The position numbers and the translations under genes were made by a program. From Asterella californica (taxonomy: Eukaryota > Streptophyta > Marchantiopsida > Marchantiales > Aytoniaceae), in NCBI GenBank assembly GCA_036924285.1, contig JAYKYS010000008.1:17097001-17161000 (forward strand): a stretch of 64,000 nucleotides of DNA. Direction: 5' to 3'. Below the pieces are notes generated by a model. It did no database searches and was not told the DNA's origin. It worked only from the letters and a program-made list of their open reading frames with translations. Positions within the stretch are counted from its first letter, which is position 1, and every line of letters starts with the position of its first letter. Positions 11,901-24,397 of this stretch are shown piece after piece.

Positions 11901-13572
11901 TTCACAAATCTACACTATGTTATTTTCGCAGCTCCCGATTTTTGTACTAGTCAACTGATAACAACCTTTACATCTTTAGAAACTTCATTTCCTCATCTCT
12001 CCAATAAGGTATGGCATGCACAAATCCAAGCAGTATTGAGCTCACAACATGACACCAAAGATAGTGATATCTGATGGTATCATGCTATAACTCCTTCCTT
12101 CTTGATGCTCTGAAGTTGAACTTCGACCTCCATCTTCTTCAATGTCTCCTTAACAACTCCAGAAAGTTTCAGATCCAAGTCGAACTTAAATTCTTGCAAC
12201 CAACTCAGATATGACATTCACTCAATCCTCCTCTCAATCTCTCATGATACACTTTTGACAGAACTTTGTTGTCAAATACTTCACAAACCACTCGACCAAA
12301 AGGTCTCAAACTTCTCAAAAATTCGAAGTGCATCTTCACTACCACTCTGTAAAATTTCAGAACAAGACCCTCAACCAAACTTTCGGAATGATCCGAACCC
12401 TAACTGTCAGTAACACAAGATGATATGGAGATCTTTGCACATAAAAATAGCAATATCCTTCAACCGAATAACCCAAATGGTTTGAAATTTCACACGTACA
12501 TAGTTGACTGTATCCTCTCAGACCTTGGGAAGTTTCATAGCCAAAATGGATCCCAATCTCTCAGTATCACTCTCAATGTCCTCTGGTAACAATCGCACTC
12601 TCATAACCTCCGATTTGAGATACTCAACTTCAATCAGTCATAACTCTGTCACTCCAACTTGAAATCGAACGATCTCGATGCCCATCAACAAGCCCATCTC
12701 GAGAGCTTCCCAACAATAGTCATGTCCTCTCCAACAACCTTATAGAACTCTCAAAAAGTGCAGAAAAACCTCACGGATATAAAATTAGTTACGAATTTGA
12801 CCCCCTCGTCTTCAATCGATCAAAACCTCATCATGCAAGCTCTGTATTGAGTAGTCGTTGAATCCATGAACATCTTCGTCTTCCAAGCTTTCCAACCATA
12901 TTCAACACTTGTCGAATGGTCCATAAGAAGTGTCTCTAAACTTTCAAAAATGTGAAGAGAACTTGGTGAAAGATGATTGGTCAAACTTTAGCCCAATAAG
13001 AAATAAGTTGACAAAAGATTTTGTCTTCACTCACATGACCAACACCCAAGGAGTGAATTTTTATCATGAGTACCATTTGGGCACTCAAAGCTTTTATTAA
13101 ACACACTCCAAACACGTGCTCTCGATGACGTCTCTGCTCAAGAAGCACATAGACATGATAACACAAACGACAAAACTACACTTAGTATAGGGTCAGAACG
13201 ACGACTCTAAAACGGTTGACAATAAACGAAACTACAAACAGAACAACGAGACTATTATCTGATTGTAATAATCTTCTCTGAAATTTCTCATAATTAACTC
13301 TCGATGCGTCAGTTGTAGTCAACTATAACAACATATCTCGATCCAAGTGTTGAATGGAACTCTCACTAGAAAGTTCAGATCCAATCAAAGATCCGTACTA
13401 CATCAGAGTAAGATTTAGACCGAAGATCCCAAACAACGTCGTAAGTGACTATCAGAAGAAGGATAAGATCGAGAGTAGTCATTATTATAGTCATAAACGA
13501 CTCTCAACAATGAGTCAGCATAAATACTCAAAAGTGATCACGCGGCAGAAAATGGAGCTTAATGATGAACGG
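8950..13572. other. Long non-coding, repeat-like tract
   Basis: Mostly AT-rich with many stops in all frames. From about 11.4 to 13.3 kb the composition on the plus strand resembles plant LTR or retroelement leader DNA (long, non-coding, rich in CTCTCA, CAAC and TTCGA strings), but no partner LTR or coding domain was found. A short direct repeat (GTGAGGTTGGAGTTGC and a diverged copy) lies at about 11149-11225. The last five bases, AACGG, would be the target site of element A. Confidence 0.35.
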
Positions 13573-14823
13573 TGTCGTGATTTGAATCATTTCACATAGT
13601 AAATGATTCACCTCTCTGCCGAGAGTTAGTCTTTCTGAGCGAAGTTATGACCTCAGAGAAGTTGATTCTGGAAGGTGTTATGTATTTTGAGTCCTAGTAG
13701 ATTGTTTATCATGTTCATAGAGTTTTAAACTCATGGGTTGTACTTACTTGTCCCATGCACGCTTTCTAGCTGGTTTAAGTTATCTTGCAGGGTTACGTGT
13801 CATTTTAGGTAGTTTTAGATTTTCGTTGATACTTTAGGAGGCTGACGTGGTAGCCTATGAGTGAAGTTAAGTTACCACGTAGATTAAGGCACTAAAGGAA
13901 AACCAAGTGGAGCTATGAACTCCCATTGGTCTATTTTTGTCTTTTGTAAAACTCTAACTTTAGAAGCAGAAGTTTAAAAGAGAGTTCGAGCATTTGGTGA
14001 GGACACTATGAAATCTGAAAGCACAGGAAGATAGAGCTCATCGTGCCAGTCACTATCAGTGAAATTCTTGATCGATTTGGAGCAGTAAAGAAGGAGTTAT
14101 GCCAAATTGAAGTTCAGATTGAGTTGAAATTACATCACTTTTGTTGATTTTAGGGTTTTGAGTGTCAATTCCAGCAGAAAAGAGATAATCGCTTCAAACC
14201 TACGTGGATGCATTCACTGTCAGCAGGACTACGACTTTCCAAAAAGTTTCATGTCATTTGAGTGACTGAGTAATTCAAGGCGACCGCTGAAGCAGAGGGG
14301 TTCTGAAAAGCTCTCAATCTAGAGCAGCAACTTCAGAGAACGAGATCTGGAGAACCGTGTACAACCACCAGGCCCAACTTCACAGGGGTGTTTAGCAAGC
14401 TGTGAACTCCAAGTTCTGTAAGAATCTTCGAAAGTGATAGAGCCAATTTCCTGTTCTAGGTCGAAATTGTCATCTAGGTGTCAGAAATTGCTGTAATTTC
14501 TCTACTCTGGATGTTTCTGTCCATATCTCGGTGTTGGAATTTGATCTCAGGCTGAAACTTGGTGTGTGTGCTCAGTAGGGCCTCTTTTACATATAGGAGA
14601 AATTTAGAAGTCTGAACCATCATAGTTTTCCTCTCTTTGAGCGTTAAAGTTCACCGGCTGATCCTATTACTACTAATAAAACTTGAACTTTGCTTCTTGA
14701 ACATAATAGAGGTTCTTACAGACCTGTATGAGTGCCTACAGTGCCCTGTTGTAACCTGAAAAGCTTATCCTTTGAGTAAAATAGCCACAGCTAGAAGCCC
14801 AGCGCTTCCCTGAGTAGGAGTAT
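13573..14823 (+). repeat. 5' LTR of element A
   Basis: Begins TGTCGTGATTTG and matches 40646-41901 along its length with many differences (roughly 6-8% in the first 250 bp by eye). The match stops at GTAGGAGTAT. Compared with element B's LTR, about 30 terminal bases are missing, because a deletion fuses the LTR to gag. Confidence 0.85.
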
Positions 14824-16554
14824 TCTGGACTGGGCTAAGCAGCAACTTGGTCGGATGATGAGCCTGAACGAGTTATTGAGAGAGTTTGTTAGGAGATCCG
14901 ACAACTCTCAATGCTTGAGCGTATAACCTTAGATGCTAGGAGAACAGAGCTTTTCCTACAAGCTACCGACGATGTTACGGTAGATCGATTATGCTTCATG
15001 TTAGCAGATCGATCGGTTGAAGGAGGTGTTACTATGGACTGGAGGAGAGTTGAGGACGCCCTGGCCGTTCTAATAAGAAAGAGACGAGGAAGAGTAGGAG
15101 GATGACCGCTTGCGGAAGTGATCCTTCAACCTTATGCTGCTCCTCAAGTGCAGTAACCTCCGACTCCTACTCCCAGACCTGTTGTCTCGGCTGCAGTTCC
15201 TTTGATGCCAGTTGTGTCAGTTCTTGCACAAAGGGCACCTGTTCAGAGACCTGCGGAGAACTATGGTCAACAGAATCAGATTGAAAATCTTATCCGGCAG
15301 ATGCGAGAACCGAAGGTGGAGCTAGCTGGATTGCAGAGAGAGCAGTCGCCGGCGTCTGCTGCTGCACGTCCAAGAGGTGCTCCTGTTCGTAGATGTATCT
15401 GGTGTGACAATCCATATCATTTTCGAGGAGACTGTCAAGAGCTCACAGCTGCCTTGCGAGATAGTGTGGTTCGCTACCAGAACGGTAGGCTGCACTTTTC
15501 TTCTACTGGAGAGTCGTTGAGCACGCAGTTTGGACGAAGAGGCATGAGGAGTCTACCTCAGATTGCTGCAGCTGCAACGGCAACTGCGTTGATGACATCG
15601 CTGGTAAATTCTGATGTATATGCCGGGCATATCGAAGTCTCTTCTAGTCTTACATTGCTAGATAGGACTGCTGAAAAGAGTGTGATTCCAGTTCCTTCTG
15701 AGATACTGAAGAGAGGAGCAGAGTCTATTCGTAGGGTCACAGGGTGGAGAGATCCTGTAGACGCTGCTTCTATTAGAGCATTTTTGGATGTAGATAGACA
15801 CGTTCACTGGTAGGATGCTTCTGTGGAGGAAAAGAGACGACGAGAAGCATTTGAACTTGATACTGGAGTTCATGAGGAAACTAGAGATAGACAGAGAGTC
15901 ACCAGGAGGCGAGCAGCTCCTCTAGAGGACATCCTCTCTACTTCTCAAGCTCCTCCACCTGCACCAGGTCCGATAGAGGATGTGCAGAGGTCTCAGCAAG
16001 AGCCAACGGCGGCTGGAAGGAGGTTTACTTCCCAAGAGAAGGAGAAGGGACCGGCCTACAAGTTGACGGCTGATATTGAAACTTCTATTGATCTGAAGAG
16101 CATCTTGGAGCAGAGGATACTGGATGCGCGAATCAAGTTTTCTCTTCGGGAAGTTCTTGGTATTGCAAAGAGAGATTTTCACGAACTGGTCATCGACATC
16201 ATCAAGCACAAGAGACAGGTGGTGTTTGAACAAGTAGAAAGTCAAATGATAGATGTGGTAGGAGCTTTTGTGAATGATGCAGAATTCAAGAAGGTGCATT
16301 TTCAGGAGATTGATGACGAGGGCTACCAGCAAGAAGCATTAGTTGCTGGTACCAATACAATTGAGTTTGACGATGAGGAAGCTGGCGAGGACAGTGCAGC
16401 TACTGATAGTGACTTCAGAAAGAGACATTGGGCTCGTGCTACGACTGCTACACGAGTTCGTCTTGGAAGTTTGCTTGAACTTATTGCTACTTTAGTTGAT
16501 CACGGATTTGAGATAAGCATCATATCACGGGAGGTGTACGAGAGAGGTCAGTGA
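14824..16554 (+). pseudogene. gag and start of protease, element A (broken)
   Basis: Aligns with element B's gag from SLNELLREF onward; roughly the first third of Gag is absent. A zinc knuckle C-x2-C-x4-H-x4-C is visible (CIWCDNPYHFRGDC, near 15393-15434). Downstream are the basic linker and the protease start with VDHGFEISIISREVY near 16492, where VDHG replaces the usual D-T/S-G. Lesions include stops ending 15105, 15813 and 16554, each followed by continued homology. Gag normally forms the particle and binds RNA; this one is dead. Confidence 0.8.
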
Positions 16555-17630
16555 TCTATCGAGTTGAACCATGGTTGGGTGTTACGTGCTGCAAACAACG
16601 GCAGAAAGGTGAGCTATACGGCGCTTGTCCTAACGTGACGGTGAAGATAAGTGATGTGGATGTAGATCAGCACTTCTTCGTGCAATCTTCTGCTTCATAT
16701 TATGTGATTCTTGGTCAACCTTATATCACTGCGGTTCGAATGGATACCAAGGTGATGGATGACGGATCTCATTATGCTAAGATCCGTAGTCCAGATGATA
16801 GACCTTCTGTACAGTTTCTGACCGTTCGTATGGATCATGAACGAAATCGATAGATTTTGAGAGGTTCTCTTATCTGTAGGAGTAAGGGTTTTCTAAAACC
16901 ACTCTTGTAGGATGGGATAGCAAGAGTGAAAGATCTACTGCTACTATGATCTCGCTTGAGCAACCTGAGGGATCACATGAGGCTGGTGGAGACGTTGCTC
17001 AAGATTCAGAGAATAGCTGTATTGTACATAGTTGGAAATCTAGTTTGATGACTTTCAGTTTTGATGATTAGAGTGAGTTCACGCGAGTAGATGATCTGAC
17101 TGAGAAAAGTAGAAGGCAGATGGAGAAGTATGCAGCAGATCTGCGCTGTCCAGAAATTCTGAAGGAAGAAGAGACGATTTTTGATGTTTATGAGGAGTTT
17201 GTAGGTGTACAGTCTTTTGTTCGTTGGTTGGATGATGTAGATAGATTGATGGAACAGATGAGAGATAGGGTGGTGATCTCCATCCATTCTCATGAAATCT
17301 ATGAGGAGATTGTCTCGTACTTGCGATATCGTCCTCATCCGAGACTGGAGAATGGATGGAAAGATGTAGTCTGTTGGTGTGGCTCTCATCAGGAAGCGGA
17401 AGTACACGCCAAGTATAAAGCTGTAACGAGGAAGGTGAAGCCTGTGGTGACCCAATTACTTGTTGATTCTTAGCAGCAGATGGAGTTAGCGGCTACTGAG
17501 CTTGTGCTTAGAGATCCTACACAGATAGGACACAAGTTTACTCAAGAGACACTCGAGCTACTTCAGATAGGAGGAGGTGGCTTCTTGGCTAAAGTGGAAA
17601 AATGAGCTTTCGAGAAGATGATAGTTAGTC
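16555..17630 (+). pseudogene. Protease end and protease-RT linker, element A (broken)
   Basis: Frames at 16551-16853 (NxxG-type GELYGACPNVTVKISD and ILGQPYITAVRMDTKVMDDG) and 17120-17473 (acidic helical linker ending RKVKPVVTQLL) match element B's protease C-terminus and linker (27684-28130), but lie in different frames with stops between. The linker has no recognised function and seems typical of this family, as both copies retain it. Confidence 0.7.
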
Positions 17631-18398
17631 ATGATAAGACATTTTCTTTCTTCTCAGGAGATTGGTTGCGTGGATCCTAGTGTGAGAGCTCCGATGGTTA
17701 TCTTCACTGTTCCTCACGTATCTTGGGACTTGAAGCCGATTCTAGTCTCTCGTGCCTTACTATCGAAGGTCACTGAGTTGCTGAAGGAGAAGATACGAAT
17801 GGGTATTCTTGAACCATCTATGACTCCGTACTTTAGCCGATGGTTCACAATACCTAAGAAGACAAGAGCTCTACGCTTCATCCAAGACTTGCAGCTTGCT
17901 AATAACATCACGATTCGAAACATCGAGACAGGACCTGTGGTTGATGAAGTAGCTGAGACGTTTGCTGGAAGGTCAATATATTCTATTGGAAATCTATTTT
18001 CAGGTTATGATCAGTTTCAGCTTGCTTTGGAGAGTAGAGACTTGACTACCATGCGTACACCTTTGGGTTTGATGCAGATGTGTACTCTTTCTCAGGGTGC
18101 GACAAACTCAGTAGCCCATATGCAGAATGTGATGCATAAGGTGTTACGAGAGTTTGTACCTAAGGTCACTATCTCGATTTTGGACGATATTCTCATGAAA
18201 GGTTGTCTGGTGGAGGACAAGGACGAAGTAGTGAATTCTGATGGTTGCAGAAAGTTCGTTGCAGACCACATTCGAGATGTGGAAAAGATTCTGATGCGTT
18301 TGGAGGAGGTACACCTAACTCTGTCAGGTACCAACTCTCGCTTTGGAATGTTAGAGATTGTGGTGGTGGGTTATCTGTATGGTACTTTTGGAAGACGT
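17631..18398 (+). pseudogene. Reverse transcriptase, N-terminal part, element A
   Basis: Matches B's polymerase: EPSMTPYFSRWFTIPKKTRALRF, then GNLFSGYDQFQLA (palm) and SILDDILMKG, the polymerase active-site region, where ILDD takes the place of YxDD. Homology stops at GTFGR, where element B's LTR begins at 18399, and continues from 38895 in a compatible frame. The open frame runs 117 bases into B's LTR by chance. Confidence 0.85.
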
Positions 18399-19602
18399 TG
18401 TCGGAGTGTGATCCGTCTACCTAGGAAAGCTCCGGGCTTCTGGCTGTGGTTGTTTACTCAAGAGGTTGGCTTTCAGGTCACAACAGGGGCCATAAACACT
18501 CACACAGTTGTGTAGGGTCCTCTAAAATGCTCAAAAAGCGAAATTTATGTTTAACTAGTAGTAATAGGTTTAAGCGGTGAACTTTGACACTCAAAGAGAG
18601 GAAAACTATGAAGGTTTAGACTTCTAAACTTCCCCTACATGTAAATGAGGCACTACTGAACACACACACGAAGTTTCAGCCTGAGATTGAATTCTAGCAC
18701 CGAGATGTTGACAGAAAAGTTCTGAATAAGAGAATTATGGCAATTTCCGGTACCTAGACAGCTATTCAGACATAGAACAGAGAATTGGCTCGATGAATTT
18801 CAAATCTTCTCACAGTATTTGAAGTCTACAGGATGCTGAACATCCCTGTGAAGTTGGGACTCCTGAACGTACACAGAACTCCAGATCTCTTCCTCTGAAG
18901 TCGCTGCTCTAGATTAAGAGCTTTTCAGACCCCCTCTGCTTCAGCGGCCGCCCTGAATTACTCAGTTACTCAAATGATTCAAAACTTTTTGGACAGTCGT
19001 AGCCCTCAGTGCTTGGCACGACGAGCTCTCTCTTCCTGAGTTCTCCGATTTCGAAGATACCTCACCAATTGCTCGAACTCCACTCTAGAGCTCTGTTTCT
19101 AAACTTAGAGTTTTACAAAAGACAAAAATGGACCAATGGGAGTTCATAGCTCCACTTGACTGTCCTTTTGTGTCTTAAACTACCTGGTAACTTATCTACA
19201 CTCATAGGCTACCACGTCAAGCCCTCTAGAGTGCCAGCGTAGAACTTAAACTACCTAAAACGACACGTAGCCCCGAAAATTAACTTAAATCAGCTAGAAA
19301 GCGTGCATGGGCGACAAGTAAGTACAACCCATGAGCTCAAATCCCTATCAGCATGGAAACCCTAAGTTATGTACATTGAACGTCATAGACAAGTAAGAAG
19401 TCACTTGCACAAGCGCACAAATGCTTGAACAAGATAACTAACATACTATCAGCCTACTAGGACTCAAAATAGTGTTAATACCATATGCAAAGGTGTCAAA
19501 CATATACATAAAGGACTAGAAGTAATATGAGCTAACTTCTAGAACTACTAAACCTAAGCGTCGGAGTAGAAGTCAAGCATGTAGCCGCCAAGTAGCGCGA
19601 CA
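18399..19602 (-). repeat. 3' LTR of element B
   Basis: Matches 37691-38894 base for base in length, with about 20 substitutions. In element orientation it starts TGTCGCGCTACTTGG and ends CACTCCGACA. It is homologous to A's LTR in reverse orientation. Confidence 0.92.
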
Positions 19603-19617
19603 TCCACCCCCTCTGAA
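19603..19617 (-). promoter_or_regulatory. Polypurine tract of element B
   Basis: Read on the minus strand, TTCAGAGGGGGTGGA directly precedes the 3' LTR. This is the expected place and composition for the primer of plus-strand DNA synthesis. Element A has the corresponding GGAGAGGGTGGA just before its 3' LTR (40634-40645). Confidence 0.7.
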
Positions 19618-19650
19618 CCTGCACATCCTCCGGTATGTGTCAGATCCAGA

Positions 19651-22362
19651 TCAAGACTCTTCAGCTTCAGCTTCAAATTCATCTTCAACCTCCATTGAGT
19701 CTTCAACTTCATCTTCAGTAAGCTCTGCAATGTTCTGGTCCTCTCCTCTCCTTCTAAAGAGCTTGATTCTCTTCCCTGCGACTGGTATCTTGAGCACTGC
19801 ACCATCTAACTCTCTCAAAGAGTATGTGATATTATCATAAACTTCTAACACCACATAAGGTCCGAACCATCTCTTGGAAAACTTTCTGATAGTGCTATGC
19901 TGATTATCAAGACTACTATCATAGACTAACACCCAATCACCTTCCTTAATTGGTTTGGGTCGTAATCTATGTGTTCTATCAAATCTGCCTTTGTTTCTCT
20001 CTCTAGCAGTCTTTAACCTTTCCACAGCTTTGGCAACATCCTCAGATCTTCGTTCTAACTGCTGGATCCTTAATGCAAGAAGATCCTCCGTACTTCTAAC
20101 ATCTTCCCATGACAAAACATTCCAAGTAGGCACAACCTCCTCAATCAGCATCACAGGTTTTTGCCCTAGTATCAACTCTGCTGGCATGTAACTTGTAACG
20201 GTACTATGAGTTGTACGATCTGCCCACAAAGCAAATGGTAGCAGTCTAGGCCATTCACGGATCTTACCCTTGCAAGCTTTTACCAAAGCTTTGATGATTG
20301 ACGGATGACCTCTTTCGCTCTTGCCATTCCCTTCAGGATTGTAAGCAGTGGTTAACGCCAACTTGATTCTCAATCGCTTGAAGAACTCAACTGCTTCTTG
20401 TGAATCCAGCTCACCCCTATCTGCAGTGATCTTTCTCACACACCCATACCTACAAATAACATCTTCAAGTAGAAAGCGGCAGACACTAGCAGTGGTCTTC
20501 GTCCTCAGAGCACGGCCTTCGACTTGGTTAGATAGATCTTCTCTAGCCAAGACTAGATACCTCATTTGTCCAAGTCCAAATGGCATAGTTACCAGATCAA
20601 CTACCCATTTATAATGAATGGCTAAAGGATAAGTAGGATGCAATCCATCACGTTGACGTACATTGGAGTACATCTGACAGGGTACACAGGATGAAACAAA
20701 CTGTACTACATCCTTATACATACCCTTCCACCAATACTTTTCCTTCATCTTGGCAAATGTAGCCCAAAGTCCTCTATGACCAGCCCATAAACTCTCATGG
20801 AACTCCTTGATCAGCTTCTGCTGCAATTCCAAGTCACATACTACCCGCTGCGGTATACCTCCTTGTAGCTTAGGGCGCTTCCATAGATGTCCTCCATGTA
20901 AAAAGTAACCATAAGCTGTTCTACGGATCCTCTTGAAATCTGCATCAGACCAGCCTTCTTGCCTTTCCAGTGAACTCAAATAGCGCCCAAGATCCAACCA
21001 CTCGCCATCATACACAGTTTCCTCAAAAAACTCCAACGGGGCTGCAAAATAGCTTCTATCTCTTCTAGCAAGAGCACTAGAATAGAACTCTGTTCCCACA
21101 TCCTCCTGGTCATCTATCATTTCCTTCTCATCGCAATACCTAGCCCTTGATAACATATCTGCCACAGGATTGTCCTTCCCTGCAATATGTCTAAACTCTG
21201 GGTTCAAGGACTTGATATATGCTATCCACCTCAACATAGCAATATCTGGAGTTGTACAGCTAGTGATCATTCCCAAGAGAGGTAAACAATCTGTCTCCAC
21301 AACCACATGTGCTCCTATCAAGTATTCCTTATCACTCTTCATCGCAGTAACTACTCCCCATAGCTCTCTCTTGACCTGAGGGTAGTCTCTCTGCCGTGAA
21401 CTTAACACCTTAGCTCCAAAACGCACCACATATCTATTTCCATCCTCATCATCTTGTCCTATAGCCCATCCAATCCCAATAGGACTAGTATCAACAGTAA
21501 TGATAACAGATCTGCCCAACTCATATGTTACCTTCCGTAGAGTTGGTGGTGAAGACAAAAGATCCTTCAACTTCCTCATAGACTCGCTTTGCTCCTCTTG
21601 CCACTGAAATCTTTGCTCCTTCCTCAGCAACTTGTACAACGGATCTGCTACATGTGCAAAGTGTGGAATCCATATATGGTAAAACACACATGCACCTAGA
21701 AACCTTCTCACCTCGGTAACTGACCCACATGTCTCCTTCATCCTTCGAATGGCATCAACCTTGTTTGGACAAGGTTTTTGACCATAAGATCCACATAGGT
21801 GCCCCACAATCAACACCTCCTGTTCTCCAAATACAGACTTTGCTCCTGATAAAGTCAAATGAACCTCCTCCAGTCGACTCAATATCTTATCGCAGTCAAC
21901 TATATGATCTGCAACAAACTTACGGCACCCCCTCTGATCCATTACCTCATTCTTCTCCTCCTCAACACACCCTTTGATCGGCACATCATCAAGGAATGGC
22001 ATAGTTTTTTCAAGAATAAAGTCCCTCAAAACTTTGTTCATGCCATTCATCATATGTGCTACAGAATTGGTAGCACCTTGCGGTAAGGTGCACATCCTTA
22101 GTAACCCCAAAGGTGTCCTCATTGTAGTCAAGTCTCTACTTTCAGAGGATAACTGAAACTGATCATATCCTGAATATAAGTCTCCCATTGAATAGATAGC
22201 ACGACCAGCAAAAGCCTCTGCAAACTCGTCTACAATAGGTCCTATACCCATATTCCTGATAGTCACCTTGTTAACTGGCTGCATATCTTGAATGAATCTC
22301 AAAGCTCCACTCTTCTTCGGAACAGTAAACCATCTGCTAGAGTAGGGAGCTATAGATGGTTC
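19651..22362 (-). CDS. pol of element B: reverse transcriptase, RNase H, integrase (5' end cut off by D)
   Basis: About 900 uninterrupted codons. Reverse transcriptase begins near EPSIAPYSSRWF. Numbered from the open frame beginning at 22374, its active site is FLDD at about residues 127-130. RNase H follows with VDTS at about 294-297, TDCLPL at 361-366 and HIAGKDNPVADMLSR near 396-410. Integrase has the H-x6-H...C-x2-C zinc site (H526, H533, C563, C566) and D593, D652 and E687 as a DDE triad. The tail is acidic (ELTEDEVEDSMEVEDEF). The enzymes copy element RNA to DNA and insert it. The start of the reverse transcriptase is lost at the D junction (22362/22363), so no complete pol can be made, although this long frame remains intact. 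The bases just upstream belong to D. Confidence 0.9.
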   Translation of the reverse strand, partial: EPSIAPYSSRWFTVPKKSGALRFIQDMQPVNKVTIRNMGIGPIVDEFAEAFAGRAIYSMGDLYSGYDQFQLSSESRDLTTMRTPLGLLRMCTLPQGATNSVAHMMNGMNKVLRDFILEKTMPFLDDVPIKGCVEEEKNEVMDQRGCRKFVADHIVDCDKILSRLEEVHLTLSGAKSVFGEQEVLIVGHLCGSYGQKPCPNKVDAIRRMKETCGSVTEVRRFLGACVFYHIWIPHFAHVADPLYKLLRKEQRFQWQEEQSESMRKLKDLLSSPPTLRKVTYELGRSVIITVDTSPIGIGWAIGQDDEDGNRYVVRFGAKVLSSRQRDYPQVKRELWGVVTAMKSDKEYLIGAHVVVETDCLPLLGMITSCTTPDIAMLRWIAYIKSLNPEFRHIAGKDNPVADMLSRARYCDEKEMIDDQEDVGTEFYSSALARRDRSYFAAPLEFFEETVYDGEWLDLGRYLSSLERQEGWSDADFKRIRRTAYGYFLHGGHLWKRPKLQGGIPQRVVCDLELQQKLIKEFHESLWAGHRGLWATFAKMKEKYWWKGMYKDVVQFVSSCVPCQMYSNVRQRDGLHPTYPLAIHYKWVVDLVTMPFGLGQMRYLVLAREDLSNQVEGRALRTKTTASVCRFLLEDVICRYGCVRKITADRGELDSQEAVEFFKRLRIKLALTTAYNPEGNGKSERGHPSIIKALVKACKGKIREWPRLLPFALWADRTTHSTVTSYMPAELILGQKPVMLIEEVVPTWNVLSWEDVRSTEDLLALRIQQLERRSEDVAKAVERLKTARERNKGRFDRTHRLRPKPIKEGDWVLVYDSSLDNQHSTIRKFSKRWFGPYVVLEVYDNITYSLRELDGAVLKIPVAGKRIKLFRRRGEDQNIAELTEDEVEDSMEVEDEFEAEAEES

Positions 22363-22499
22363 TGTGGTGCCCACAAATTACAGGATGCACGAATTTTTGA
22401 AATTTTTAAGAATAATAACTTGTTTGTATAACTGAAGAAGCGTTGTTACTTAAGGTTACGACTTCCTTAACAGGAAGATGATCTTAAGAGCTGTTTGTA

Positions 22500-24397
22500 A
22501 TAAGAAGTTGACTTCTTCGGAAGACGGCCGTCTTCAGAAGAGCGTCTTCTCAGTTGCGTCTTCAGAAGACGGGAAGACGGCGGAAGATGAGAAGACGGCG
22601 GAAGACACCTGTCTTCCAGAAGACAGCGATCGCGAAGGATCAACCACGAGTTTTCGGGTAAGACAGTAGGTGTACCTACTAGGGCGTACCGAATAGGAAG
22701 GTAGGTCAAAAAGACACCCAAGGTCGAGAACCCCTAATCTGCGGGGAAGATGCGTGAGGAAGCACATTAGGCGCATTCCAACTTCCCGCAGCACAGCACG
22801 CTTGAGAAGATCGATTGAGAGAGTGAGCTTCGCGAGCTAGCATTGAGAGAGGAATCGAGTGAGGACATCGAGGTAGGAGAGAACAAGTTGGCAGCTAGGC
22901 GAAGGGTGAGATCGAATTGTTGGAGCACAAACAGCAGAGAGAGCGAAGGCGTTTCTGTGGAGCTTCCGAGAAGCTGACAGTGGAGAGTGGCGAGTAGAAG
23001 CGAAGGTGGAATCGAGGTGTGGACCGAAATTGACAGCAGGCGCAGTCGAGAGGAGTCGCATTGGAAGCTAGGACAAGAGCCAGAAGCGCGCGGAGGTCGA
23101 AGGCAACTCGGGGAGCCGAAGAAGACTGTAGAGGTTCTTTCCCCTGTTCTTTCTCCTTCCCACTTTTTCTCGTCATTGTCTGGTACTCCCCGCGCTTCCT
23201 TGATTGTGTGCAGGCAGCCTGATCGATTACCCCCACCCCCCATTCTTTCTATTTGAGACATTGGGCACGGAAGCGCTGCCCAATTTCTGTCAAGACATCT
23301 CCTTGCTTCTTCCCGAGCTCAATTCGAGCTTCCCTACTCCTAGTCCTCAAATTGGAGACCCCAACTATCAATTTCCCTACCCTACTATCTCTCTACCCCC
23401 GAAACTTGGAACAGAAGACGATTCGGAAGATGGGAACATCTTCGGAAGACGCTTCTTAAACTTGACTGTCTTCGGAAGATCGTCTTCGGAAGACTGTCTT
23501 CGGAAGTCGACTGAACACAATTTGTATCAAGAGTGGATTTGCTTTGCTTTTGTGTTTAGAGAGACTTGGTACGAATCCTGAGAGGTGTGGTGAGTTGTTT
23601 TGTTATTTCGAGAAGTTGGAAGTCGGGAACTAGGCCTGTGCCTCTCGGTCTTCCAAGCTTCTCAACTCCCCATCTTCCTAGAGAGACTAGAAGACTGGAA
23701 GGCTGGCAAAATGAGCGAGAAGACGCGAGGGTCCATTCGGGTCTCTTCTGTCCGATCCATAGCAGCCGTTCCTTCTTCTTCCCGAACTTAGAAGAGAGTT
23801 GTGAGAAGTCTTGCTGGCAGAATCTGGAGGGAATGGTCGAGGGTCTTGTCTTCCCATCATGCAGCAAGCTTCTTCTGAGTGCGTATGAGAGGTGAGAAGT
23901 CAGAAGAACAGAGTGCAGTTGTCTTGAGTCTGTTGTGAGGATAGATTGCGCGTAGGAAGAAGAAGACAGGTGAGACCAGTGAAGGGAAGTCTGACTTCGG
24001 GAAGTCTTCCGAGAAAGACATTGAATCGGAAGCTGTCCCAGTGTCTTCCCAGAGGCCACTGTCACCGTAGGAGCCCGCAACCATCTTCTGAACCTTTCTT
24101 ATACTCTACTTCTCGCATATCTTGTATCTTCTGATAGGAAGTAGGATGTAATGCAAGGTGGGTTGTCTTCTTGGTAATCCATGCGAGGCCTTGCTTATAT
24201 AGGATTGTTTAGATATAGCTCGGAAGACGAGAGCTATCTAGGAAGTACTGTTAGAATCCCAGAAGACGGAGTAGCTGTCTTCTGGAAGACTAGTTTCGTC
24301 TTCTGAGAAGTAGAAGCTAGACTGTGGGCATTCGGGAAGGACTGAGCCTTCGGCTCATAGTAGGTCCTTGTGGTTTAGTGCAACAGATCTTCCAGGT
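22500..24397 (+). other. Element D 5' region, palindrome-rich, non-coding
   Basis: No credible coding frame. GAAGAC/GTCTTC motifs bunch at 22520-22624 (10 copies in 105 bases), 23414-23501 and 24262-24303, frequently as back-to-back palindromes such as GTCTTCGGAAGAC (23482-23494). It could be a leader or promoter for the downstream frame or a binding-site array; neither is proven. Confidence 0.55.
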
